In this document: positions 39,639-44,396 of the stretch, one piece after another
How the letters are laid out: every line of letters begins with the position of its first letter
Position numbering within the stretch: position 1 is the stretch's first letter
IMG/VR virus record: IMGVR_UViG_3300045257_000048
Location: 1-44,396 of that record
Origin: a virus
Length of the DNA: 44,396 bases
Reading direction: 5' to 3' (one strand)
Made by a program: the position numbers and the translations under genes
Notes under the pieces: generated by a model
The model's database searches: none
The model's input: the letters and a program-made list of their open reading frames with translations, nothing else
Told to the model about the DNA's origin: nothing

Positions 39639-39802
39639 TTGTTCTCCTCTCTGCGTTTAATCTCAGCAAAGAAGCGATTAGCTTCATCCATTTGATGGGC
39701 AATGTGATTCAAGCGATCGACATCGCTTTGATCAACCCTGCACGAAACTGGAACGGCCATTAGTCGTTCAGCCAGATCGCGAAGATACTCTGGATTGGTC
39801 AT
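39635..39802 (-). CDS. Small helical hypothetical protein
   Basis: 55 residues from ATG 39802, in ATGA overlap with the preceding stop. It reads MTNPEYLRDLAERLMAVPVS, then CRVDQSDVDRLNHIAHQMDE, then a basic helical tail with KRREENK. A small Cys-containing helix bundle is likely. Its stop overlaps the GTG of the XRE-like regulator, so it may modulate that protein. No family recognised. Confidence 0.68.
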   Translation of the reverse strand: MTNPEYLRDLAERLMAVPVSCRVDQSDVDRLNHIAHQMDEANRFFAEIKRREENK

Positions 39803-40068
39803 TCCTCCGTTTCCTTTGAATGGTATTCCACGATCACTTGGCGCATCGCCTCTTCGCCGTTCTCGGCGAATAGACCAGCCACCCGGTTCAATGCGTTCCC
39901 GCGCTTGGTCCACACCTTGGCCAGCGCAACGTCCTGCCAGTTCTCGGCGATGTGAACCGCCTTGTCGTGGGCCACTTCGCTGAGCATGTCAACGACCATT
40001 TTCAGGCCGTACTTGTCGACGAACTTCTCGAGTTCCATTCCTAGGTTCTGCTTTTCAATCGGGTTCAT
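39799..40068 (-). CDS. Small helical hypothetical protein
   Basis: 89 residues from ATG 40068 after AAGGAGAACCAC. It reads MNPIEKQNLGMELEKFVDKY, then GLKMVVDMLSEVAHDKAVHI, and KVWTKRGNALNRVAGLFAEN. It looks like a soluble helical protein with a mid-protein ENWQD turn. No known motif. It is the second gene after the promoter at 40386. Confidence 0.7.
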   Translation of the reverse strand: MNPIEKQNLGMELEKFVDKYGLKMVVDMLSEVAHDKAVHIAENWQDVALAKVWTKRGNALNRVAGLFAENGEEAMRQVIVEYHSKETEE

Positions 40069-40135
40069 GTGGTTCTCCTTTGCGAGCTTGGCGCTCGTTT
40101 CTGCCCCCACTTTGTCTGAGGGGCAGGGACTTGCG

Positions 40136-40351
40136 TCAGTCCTCTGGCGTTACGGGATTATTGCCCACTGCCGTTACAACGATGTACGGCTTGCCGCCGT
40201 AAGGGTGATCTCCTTCTGCCCCGTAATAATCTGATTCGGTGGGGTGGCAATTCGTCTCCCGCATAATGCGAAAGAATGCTGCCATTATTGCTTCATCCGT
40301 TTCGGCAAATTTGCCGTCGCGAACTTCGTACGTTATTGTCATTGTTGCCAT
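40136..40351 (-). CDS. Small hypothetical protein
   Basis: 71 residues from ATG 40351 in the leader motif GGAGAACCAAC. It reads MATMTITYEVRDGKFAETDE and AIMAAFFRIMRETNCHPTES, and ends DHPYGGKPYIVVTAVGNNP. The alpha-beta pattern resembles small ferredoxin-like proteins but no catalytic site is visible. It is the first gene after a strong promoter, hence probably an abundant early product. Confidence 0.7.
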   Translation of the reverse strand: MATMTITYEVRDGKFAETDEAIMAAFFRIMRETNCHPTESDYYGAEGDHPYGGKPYIVVTAVGNNPVTPED

Positions 40352-40385
40352 GTTGGTTCTCCGTTGCGGGTCTGCCCGCGCGACC

Positions 40386-40414
40386 ATTTTAACACAGCCG
40401 CGCGGCGCTGTCAA
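40386..40414 (-). promoter_or_regulatory. Sigma70 promoter, regulator operon
   Basis: TTGACA (40414-40409), 17 bases, TAAAAT (40391-40386). The -10 context is TGT, not TGC. The leader forms GCGGG-CAGA-CCCGC (about 40366-40379), then GGAGAACCAAC and ATG 40351. It should drive 40136, 39799, 39635, the XRE-like gene and the winged-helix gene. Confidence 0.9.
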
Positions 40415-40447
40415 TCCAGTTTTCAACTTTGTTTGCAGCAAGCTAGT

Positions 40448-40699
40448 TTAGTCCCATCCTCTTTCTAGTTTGTCCGCGCAGGAATCACACTGATAGCCCA
40501 AGTCGCGGTCTTTGGGCGTTAGTCGGTTCTCTTGCCCGCAATTGGGACAAGGCAGATTGCGCGGGTTGGAAGGGGTCGCTGCGCGCAACGCCGAATTGCC
40601 GCCTGGGTCAGCAAATTCACTGTTCCAGTCGTTTTCTGGGTCGTATTCGTCGTACTCTTCCCACGGATCGTCTTCGTAATCGTTCACACCTTTACCCAT
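40448..40699 (-). CDS. Acidic zinc-ribbon protein
   Basis: 83 residues from ATG 40699, five bases after GGAGG (the earlier ATG at 40711 has no site). The N-terminal 35 residues are extremely acidic (DYEDDPWEEYDEYDPENDW). The C-terminal part has a zinc ribbon with CPNC and CDSC knuckles, ending KLERGWD. The layout resembles DNA mimics or transcription-linked adaptors. It is last in its operon. Confidence 0.78.
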   Translation of the reverse strand: MGKGVNDYEDDPWEEYDEYDPENDWNSEFADPGGNSALRAATPSNPRNLPCPNCGQENRLTPKDRDLGYQCDSCADKLERGWD

Positions 40700-40923
40700 C
40701 TTAGCCTCCATTTTGGTTTTGGTTGTGGTCGGTGGGTTTCGGCCCACTGCCTTTCGTGGGCGCGCTGATTCTCTGCCCACTCGTCGAATCGCTCACGAAT
40801 CCCAGGTTCGTCGAGAACGTGAACGAATACTACCCCGGACTTGCCCCCTGTGGAAGGATCAAGCCCGCGCTCGTTGCAGAATTCGTTCCATTCTCGCAAC
40901 GTCATATTCTTACTGGCTGCCAT
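40684..40923 (-). CDS. Small hypothetical protein
   Basis: 79 residues, GGAG six bases before ATG 40923. The first part is mixed (MTLREWNEFCNERGLDPSTG, then GKSGVVFVHVLDEPGIRER). The end is Trp/Arg-rich (FDEWAENQRAHERQWAETHR, PKWRLRW). It may bind nucleic acid through the basic end. It overlaps both neighbours by 14-16 bases. Confidence 0.68.
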   Translation of the reverse strand: MAASKNMTLREWNEFCNERGLDPSTGGKSGVVFVHVLDEPGIRERFDEWAENQRAHERQWAETHRPQPKPKWRLRWVKV

Positions 40924-41185
40924 TCACTACTCCTCTGTATTCTGCCTCGTGTTTGTCGGCAGCTTGATTTAATTCTCTGCGCATTGCATGGGGCACTTGC
41001 GACCAGAACGTCTTTAGCGGGTATTCATAAGTGGGCTCTTCACGCTCCTCCCGTGGTTTAGGTTGTAGCGGAACGATCTTGTTCCATAAGTGAAGATACG
41101 TCTCTTCCGAGACGGTCAAGCATTCGGCGGCTTCGTCTGCGCGCCACACGGCGAACAGCGGGTGCGGCTTAATCTTCTTGGTCAT
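40910..41185 (-). CDS. Small hypothetical protein
   Basis: 91 residues, GGAG before ATG 41185. It starts MTKKIKPHPLFAVWRADEAA, has ECLTVSEETYLHLWNKIVPL, an acidic-Pro loop, and a C-terminal helix (MRRELNQAADKHEAEYRGV). No known domain. It is part of the tight run of small genes behind the 42016 promoter. Confidence 0.68.
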   Translation of the reverse strand: MTKKIKPHPLFAVWRADEAAECLTVSEETYLHLWNKIVPLQPKPREEREEPTYEYPLKTFWSQVPHAMRRELNQAADKHEAEYRGVVNGSQ

Positions 41186-41384
41186 TGCTTACTCCTGCTC
41201 CGAATTCGATCGCGGCCTCGCAACTGGCGCACTTGTGGCGGGTGGGCAGGAGCCGCACCTTCCGGAGACATCTTTCACAATGTCTCCATTCGCTGCTGGC
41301 GATAATGAACGCGAAGAAATCGCGCTCCTCTGGGTCGTTTAAATAGTAAAACCCAAAGTTGTCTTCGTAGTTGGTTCCTATCAC
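41169..41384 (-). CDS. Small four-Cys zinc-binding protein
   Basis: 71 residues from ATG 41384, in the leader motif AGAGAACCAACGTG. A beta start (MIGTNYEDNFGFYYLNDPEE) is followed by CERCLRKVRLLPTRHKC and ASCEAA, a CxxC...CxxC zinc knuckle. The end is acidic. Possibly a small DNA or protein binder. It overlaps the next gene by 17 bases. Confidence 0.72.
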   Translation of the reverse strand: MIGTNYEDNFGFYYLNDPEERDFFAFIIASSEWRHCERCLRKVRLLPTRHKCASCEAAIEFGAGVSNDQED

Positions 41385-41401
41385 GTTGGTTCTCTCTTCT
41401 T

Positions 41402-41602
41402 TTACGTGTTCTCAGGGAATACGACGCGCAAGCTCACCACTTCGACCTTTCGGGTGCCCTCCTCTGCGTTGCGCCAGTACTTCCAGCATTCGGTGCTGTG
41501 ATCGAAGTTCTGATCCAAGTACTCTTCCAAGCATTGTTCCACCCATTCGCGCGGATGATCGTTGCCTTCGATCTCAACTTCTACTGGCACAATGATCTTC
41601 AT
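41402..41602 (-). CDS. Small hypothetical protein
   Basis: 66 residues, AAGGAT before ATG 41602. A beta strand opens the protein (MKIIVPVEVEIEGNDHPREW), then a helix (VEQCLEEYLDQNFDHSTECW) and a second strand (VEVVSLRVVFPENT). A single beta-alpha-beta unit is likely. It overlaps the previous stop (ATGA). No known family. Confidence 0.7.
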   Translation of the reverse strand: MKIIVPVEVEIEGNDHPREWVEQCLEEYLDQNFDHSTECWKYWRNAEEGTRKVEVVSLRVVFPENT

Positions 41603-41778
41603 CTCTTATCCTTTGCTTCACGTTCCCCGATCCGTTCGTTAACAGAATCGAGGTGGTCTTTCAGGATGGAGCGAATTAGGCGCAAGTCAATGTCTTGCTG
41701 CTCCGCTTTATCGATCAGCGAAGTAAGGCGGTCACCCCACTTTGCTGCTTGTTTGAGCTGTTCCCTGGTTGCGATCAT
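41599..41778 (-). CDS. Small helical protein
   Basis: 59 residues from ATG 41778, in TGATG overlap with the preceding gene. It reads MIATREQLKQAAKWGDRLTS, then LIDKAEQQDIDLRLIRSILK, a clean two-helix pattern with charged faces, likely dimeric. No family recognised. Coupled to its neighbours on both sides. Confidence 0.68.
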   Translation of the reverse strand: MIATREQLKQAAKWGDRLTSLIDKAEQQDIDLRLIRSILKDHLDSVNERIGEREAKDKR

Positions 41779-41954
41779 CACTTCACCTCGAATGATTTTA
41801 TCCACAGATCGTCGTATTCGTTATCGGACAAGTAGCAATTGCCGAACACTTCGTTGTCCTCGAATTCTTGAAGGGTGGCGCGAATTCCTTCGATGACGGA
41901 TTCGCGCGTTGCGTCCGTCTCGAAGGTCAGTGTGATTGTGATTGTGTGCTTCAT
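41778..41954 (-). CDS. Small hypothetical protein, first of its operon
   Basis: 58 residues from ATG 41954 after GGAGAACCACCAA; the longer frame crosses the promoter. It reads MKHTITITLTFETDATRESV, then IEGIRATLQEFEDNEVFGNC, and ends DDLWIKSFEVK. The beta-alpha-beta pattern resembles the 41402 protein and may be a distant paralogue. It should be strongly expressed from the 42016 promoter. Confidence 0.7.
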   Translation of the reverse strand: MKHTITITLTFETDATRESVIEGIRATLQEFEDNEVFGNCYLSDNEYDDLWIKSFEVK

Positions 41955-42015
41955 TTGGTGGTTCTCCGTTGTGTTGGGGGCGCTTGGCATTTTCACAGCC
42001 CCGGGCCGTGGGGGT

Positions 42016-42044
42016 ATCTTAGCACACCCGGCGCGCTCCGTCAA
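42016..42044 (-). promoter_or_regulatory. Sigma70-like promoter, small-gene operon at 42 kb
   Basis: TTGACG (42044-42039), 17 bases, TAAGAT (42021-42016), TGC before the -10. The leader carries a near-palindrome CACGGCCC/GGGGCTGTG (about 41994-42010). It should drive the seven small genes from 41954 down to 40448. Confidence 0.82.
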
Positions 42045-42056
42045 GATAGAGTTGCG

Positions 42057-42560
42057 TTAGGGAGCATGAAACGTCTTAGCAAATGCGATGCATTCGTCCA
42101 CCGCTTGCTCGTGCGTTTCGAACATTCCCATCACAAGGTTCATTTCAAGGTCATAAGCTACCCATTTGTTCTCCTCTTGTTTGATGTCGAACTCGCGCCC
42201 GCCCAATGAAAGCTGGCCGGGGCGCGGGATTGGTTTCGGTCCGTGCACAACCTCTTGCAGTCGCCGAATGTGGTGATCTTCCACGTATTTTTGCGTCGTG
42301 CCCACAACACCGCCCAGCTTCTGGAATTCCTTCTTGACATTCTTGTATTTAAGGTGGTGGGGGGACAGTAAGGCATGTGCAACGGGTGGGCTTATGCCTG
42401 CCGCCTCTGCGATTTGCGCGACGGAGACTTTTGTGGAGCCGTGGTATAACGCATACCAAGCCATTCGATCAGCGAATTGAAGCTTGGGGGCGAACTTACC
42501 CCTTTGACCTTTTTGCGGAAAGTCGGCGTCCCATTTCGTATATTTAAGCTCTTCAACCAT
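42057..42560 (-). CDS. HTH protein (tandem paralogue, long copy)
   Basis: 167 residues, AAGGAG before ATG 42560. Residues 28-75 form an HTH: FADRMAWYALYHGSTKVSVA, QIAEAAGISPPVAHALLS. It is followed by NVKKEFQKLGGV and KYVEDHHIRRLQEV. The same block occurs in the next upstream gene (DRMA, HTH, VHKEFLRLG, PHHLERV). The last 60 residues (FDIKQEENKWVAYDLEMNLV and on) are unique and look like a small beta domain. Likely an early DNA-binding regulator. Confidence 0.78.
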   Translation of the reverse strand: MVEELKYTKWDADFPQKGQRGKFAPKLQFADRMAWYALYHGSTKVSVAQIAEAAGISPPVAHALLSPHHLKYKNVKKEFQKLGGVVGTTQKYVEDHHIRRLQEVVHGPKPIPRPGQLSLGGREFDIKQEENKWVAYDLEMNLVMGMFETHEQAVDECIAFAKTFHAP

Positions 42561-42563
42561 GTT

Positions 42564-42866
42564 TTACTCCTTTATAAAGCTTGCTACTCTTTCCAAGTGA
42601 TGGGGCTTCACGTACATTCTGTACGATTCCACCGGTCCCAAGCGGAGGAATTCCTTGTGAACTGATTCGTATCCCGTTATTCGGTTTGGGTGCAGGTTAC
42701 AAATGTGTCTGATTGTGCTGATGGATAAGCCAAACGCCTTGGCTAACGAAGAACTCGTTACTCGGTGTTCGTGTTTTATAGCTATTATCGCCATTCGATC
42801 ATCGAAGTAAGTCTTCTGTGAGAAATCGGGTTGTTCTATTTTGAACTGATCAAGGAAATCAGGCAT
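42564..42866 (-). CDS. HTH protein (tandem paralogue, short copy)
   Basis: 100 residues, GGAG seven bases before ATG 42866. It has FDDRMAIIAIKHEHRVTSSS, LAKAFGLSISTIRHIC, SVHKEFLRLGPV, and VKPHHLERVASFIKE, aligning with most of the 42057 protein and lacking its C-terminal domain. The HTH resembles transposase- or regulator-type recognition helices. Two linked copies behind one promoter suggest duplication and split roles. Confidence 0.78.
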   Translation of the reverse strand: MPDFLDQFKIEQPDFSQKTYFDDRMAIIAIKHEHRVTSSSLAKAFGLSISTIRHICNLHPNRITGYESVHKEFLRLGPVESYRMYVKPHHLERVASFIKE

Positions 42867-42901
42867 TTCAGTACTCCATTACGCCACCCAGGCGGCCACA
42901 T

Positions 42902-42930
42902 ATTTTAGCACACGGCGCACCGCCTGTCAA
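42902..42930 (-). promoter_or_regulatory. Sigma70 promoter of the HTH pair
   Basis: TTGACA (42930-42925), 17 bases, TAAAAT (42907-42902), TGC before the -10, in the context TACTTGACA. The leader has a short GCCGC/GTGGC stem before GGAG and ATG 42866. Confidence 0.91.
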
Positions 42931-43370
42931 GTACCCTTTGCAACACATAAGGGAGAAATAGAATCACGTTATTTCGTACATGCGTAATCCCCAATATAAA
43001 GTACTATAACCACCCAGCAGTTCTTGCCCCACGGGACCGAAAAGTATACTGCAAGGACGTGCTTACCGTCATTTATTGGGCGCTGCCGCCGCGTGGCGGT
43101 AAGCCAGGCACTGCCGGTCGGTTGTAGTACGCAACATGATTATCTTACGCCACCGCACGGCATAAACACGGTCCTTGCTGCTGTGCCTTTCTATTTCTAC
43201 CTCTATTTCGGTGTCGCGTGGGCATGGTTGTCCCTTGGCGAAGAACAAGGCGCGAAGCACAAGTAGAAATTGCCCGCCTTCCCATAGACGCAAATTGGGC
43301 AGCGGCGCAATTTCTACTTCCGCTTACTTAGAGCACAAACACACGTCTCCCTTGGCGAACAAGAAGGTGG
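42931..43370. other. Structured non-coding region with nested inverted repeats
   Basis: About 440 bases without a convincing gene. Inverted repeats include GCAAGGAC/GTCCTTGC (43051-43058 with 43171-43178), GCTTACCG/CGGTAAGC (43061-43068 with 43097-43104), a CCGCC/GGCGG hairpin at about 43087-43099, and a 13-bp perfect palindrome arm pair at 43261-43273 and 43307-43319. Imperfect direct repeats starting TCCCTTGGCGAA lie at 43231 and 43348. It may be a replication origin, a packaging site or a structured RNA. Confidence 0.55.
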
Positions 43371-43379
43371 AAGTAGAAA
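43231..43379. repeat. Imperfect direct repeats flanking a palindrome
   Basis: Two copies of about 35-45 bases start TCCCTTGGCGAA (43231-43242 and 43348-43359) and end in AAGTAGAAA followed by a GC-rich end (43261 and 43371). Between them the perfect 13-bp arms AAGTAGAAATTGC and GCAATTTCTACTT (43261-43273, 43307-43319) could form a long hairpin. Confidence 0.65.
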
Positions 43380-43400
43380 GCCCCGCCTATTCGGCGGGGC
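43371..43400 (-). terminator. Intrinsic terminator after the lipoprotein gene
   Basis: On the minus strand GCCCCGCC-GAATA-GGCGGGGC (43400-43380) is an 8-bp perfect GC stem followed by TTTCTACTT. It lies 10 bases past the lipoprotein stop (43410) and fits a rho-independent terminator for the first early module. Confidence 0.82.
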
Positions 43401-43409
43401 GAGTAGAAG

Positions 43410-43568
43410 CTAGTGGCAACGATCTCGTTGCTCGTTGCAAGGCAAATCGCAACCGTGGTTTCTCCACGAACCGCCCGCCGCGTAGCAAGCAGGTTCCGCG
43501 TATTTTTCTCCTTCGTACGGATCGCTGCAACCAGCGAGCAGAATCGCAAGTAGAAAGATGTGCCGCAT
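43410..43568 (-). CDS. Cys-rich 52-residue lipoprotein
   Basis: From ATG 43568, with GGAG nine bases upstream after a leader hairpin GCGGGG/CCCCGC. The signal peptide MRHIFLLAILLAGCS has a full lipobox (L-A-G-C, Cys14). The mature part is DPYEGEKYAEPACYAAGGSW and ends CDLPCNEQRDRCH, with four further Cys that can form two bridges. Size and fold suggest a superinfection-exclusion or receptor-blocking lipoprotein, or less likely an outer-membrane spanin. No inner spanin is next to it. Confidence 0.78.
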   Translation of the reverse strand: MRHIFLLAILLAGCSDPYEGEKYAEPACYAAGGSWRNHGCDLPCNEQRDRCH

Positions 43569-43616
43569 TCTATTTCTCCTGTGTGGTGGGAAGCGGGGCT
43601 TGCGCCCCGCTCGTTT

Positions 43617-43835
43617 CTAGTCTTCTATTCGGTGCGCGAACAGCAGGGTGCCAGAAACGGGATTGTCCGTTTCGTCGTCCCATCCGGGCACTCCGTCGCC
43701 CCATCCGCCGCTTTCCATCGCGCGGATGTATTGCGCTCGGAGCTTCGCTATGGCCTCCGCCTCGGTTTCGCCAGTCTGCACGAACGAGACGCCGATGGTG
43801 CTTGTGTCGCCATCGACAAGGTATGCGATCCACAT
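43617..43835 (-). CDS. Small hypothetical protein
   Basis: 72 residues from ATG 43835 after AGGAGAATATAGAA; a longer frame upstream is not supported. It starts MWIAYLVDGDTSTIGVSFVQ, has a helix (EAEAIAKLRAQYIRAM), and a Gly/Trp/Asp-rich end (GGWGDGVPGWDDETDNP). The pattern suggests a small alpha-beta protein. It lies between the junction paralogue and the lipoprotein. No family recognised. Confidence 0.7.
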   Translation of the reverse strand: MWIAYLVDGDTSTIGVSFVQTGETEAEAIAKLRAQYIRAMESGGWGDGVPGWDDETDNPVSGTLLFAHRIED

Positions 43836-43896
43836 TTCTATATTCTCCTGTTGGTTGGTGGGAAACGGAGGCTTGCGCCCCCGCCCCGCTTGTTTG

Positions 43897-44396
43897 CTAG
43901 CCGTTGCGGCCGTCGTGCTTCGCGAGGAATTCGCGAACCAGCGAGTCGCCGCCGTTCGCGAGTTCGACGAGGTTCGTCTCGCCCTCGGGGGTGCGGAATG
44001 TGCCGCGCTTCCCGACCACGCCGCGCAGAACGATCGCGCCGGACATCCGCAAGCGGCCTTCCCAGCCGTTGTTGCGGTTCGGCCAGCGCACCGTTGCGTC
44101 TTCGCCGGTGTTGGCGGAGAAGATCGCGAGGAATCGCGGCAGATCGAACACGCCGCCCTTCCCGATGCACTCGGCTTCCAGCTCCTGCGCCAGCCAGTCG
44201 CTGTTGCTGCGCTTGGCTGCCTTGGTGTTGCGGCCCATCGCCGCCGCCTTGGCGCGGTATTGCGCCTTGTATGCAATCGGCACAACCGTCTTCGGACGGG
44301 TGTCCACTTCCGGTTGTGTGTCCTCCCCGAACGCGAAGTTCGGAACGTCGGCGATGGCCGTGGTGTCGAGAATGGTCTCGAGAACGCGGCCGCCCT
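43897..44396 (-). CDS. Three-member paralogue family protein (copy 3), C-terminal part
   Basis: This is the main part of the 171-residue gene that starts at 143 across the join. The shared domain is: TVVPIAYKAQYRAKAAAMG, WLAQELEAECIGKGGVFDLP, RFLAIFSANTGEDATVRW, and NNGWEGRLRMSGAIVLRGVV. It aligns with the 33505 and 37871 copies. The C-terminus is FLAKHDGRNG. The gene reads continuously only when the contig is closed, which supports circularity. Function unknown. Confidence 0.85.
   Translation of the reverse strand, partial: GGRVLETILDTTAIADVPNFAFGEDTQPEVDTRPKTVVPIAYKAQYRAKAAAMGRNTKAAKRSNSDWLAQELEAECIGKGGVFDLPRFLAIFSANTGEDATVRWPNRNNGWEGRLRMSGAIVLRGVVGKRGTFRTPEGETNLVELANGGDSLVREFLAKHDGRNG
44270..44396. 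repeat. Terminal direct repeat, right copy
   Basis: Identical to bases 1-127; see the left copy. It is counted once in the closed molecule and lies inside the junction-spanning gene. Confidence 0.95.

Noticed and set aside
27940-42930. CRISPR-like array from repeated TACTTGACA...TGC strings
   Set aside because: Copies are kilobases apart, each before a gene, and match -35/-10 boxes at fixed spacing, so they are promoters.
43069-43293. 74-codon minus-strand frame in the structured region
   Set aside because: No ribosome site and it covers both arms of inverted repeats; left as non-coding but not excluded.
42931-43409. tRNA gene in the structured region
   Set aside because: I looked for a cloverleaf with acceptor stem and T-loop and saw none in the gap.
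43175-43900. 241-codon plus-strand frame
   Set aside because: It runs antisense through the lipoprotein, terminator and 43617 genes, all of which have their own signals.

Overview
The window is a complete tailed-phage genome, most likely of a podovirus infecting an alphaproteobacterium. Its first 127 bases are repeated exactly at its end, and a 171-codon gene reads through that join. The molecule is therefore closed as about 44,269 bp. An overlap of exactly 127 bp looks like a de Bruijn k-mer overlap from assembly rather than a biological terminal repeat. No integrase, excisionase, tRNA or rRNA was recognised, so a strictly lytic lifestyle is likely. Host clues are inferential: a PEP-CTERM protein, a DUF3309 membrane protein, and a small secreted protein of a type I associate with Bradyrhizobium-like genomes.

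Layout. Transcription diverges from about 144-549. The plus-strand arm (550-23,545) is one long, translationally coupled late operon behind a single sigma70-type promoter at 493-521. Its order is: Pro-rich protein, small terminase, an Acb2/Tad1-type anti-CBASS protein, large terminase, portal, scaffold, SU10-like major capsid protein, GH19 endolysin, holin-like peptide, SPRY-like adhesin, DUF3309 peptide, head-tail adaptor, tail fibre, collar protein, nozzle, GNAT-like protein, S74-chaperone protein, ADP-ribosyltransferase-like protein, SleB hydrolase, M15 peptidase, and three large internal or ejection proteins.

The minus-strand arm (about 44.4 kb down to 23.5 kb, continuing across the join) holds early and replication genes. 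It contains many small unknown ORFs, two related HTH proteins, an XRE-like regulator, a winged-helix protein, a PrimPol-SF3 primase-helicase, a PEP-CTERM moron, a putative ssDNA-binding protein, a family A DNA polymerase with proofreading, a VRR-NUC-like nuclease, a DUF6378 protein, a PurZ-like adenylosuccinate synthetase, a MazG-like pyrophosphohydrolase, an HNH endonuclease and a SNF2-like helicase. PurZ with its diagnostic Ser, a MazG-fold enzyme and a PolA in one region is the signature of phages that replace adenine with 2-aminoadenine (Z-genome phages). No DatZ-like HD dATPase was seen.

Regulation. Eleven minus-strand promoters share one architecture: usually TACTTGACA, exactly 17 bp of GC-rich spacer, then TGn plus TAWAAT. 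Most are followed within a few bases by a GC-rich hairpin at the start of the transcript. Many of the first genes then carry a ribosome site of the form GGAGAACCAA just before the ATG. The early region therefore looks like a set of separately promoted modules. Further points of interest are a three-member family of an undescribed domain (33505, 37871 and 43897), two tandem paralogous pairs, a 52-residue lipoprotein, a 27-residue membrane peptide, and a highly structured non-coding stretch at 43.03-43.32 kb.
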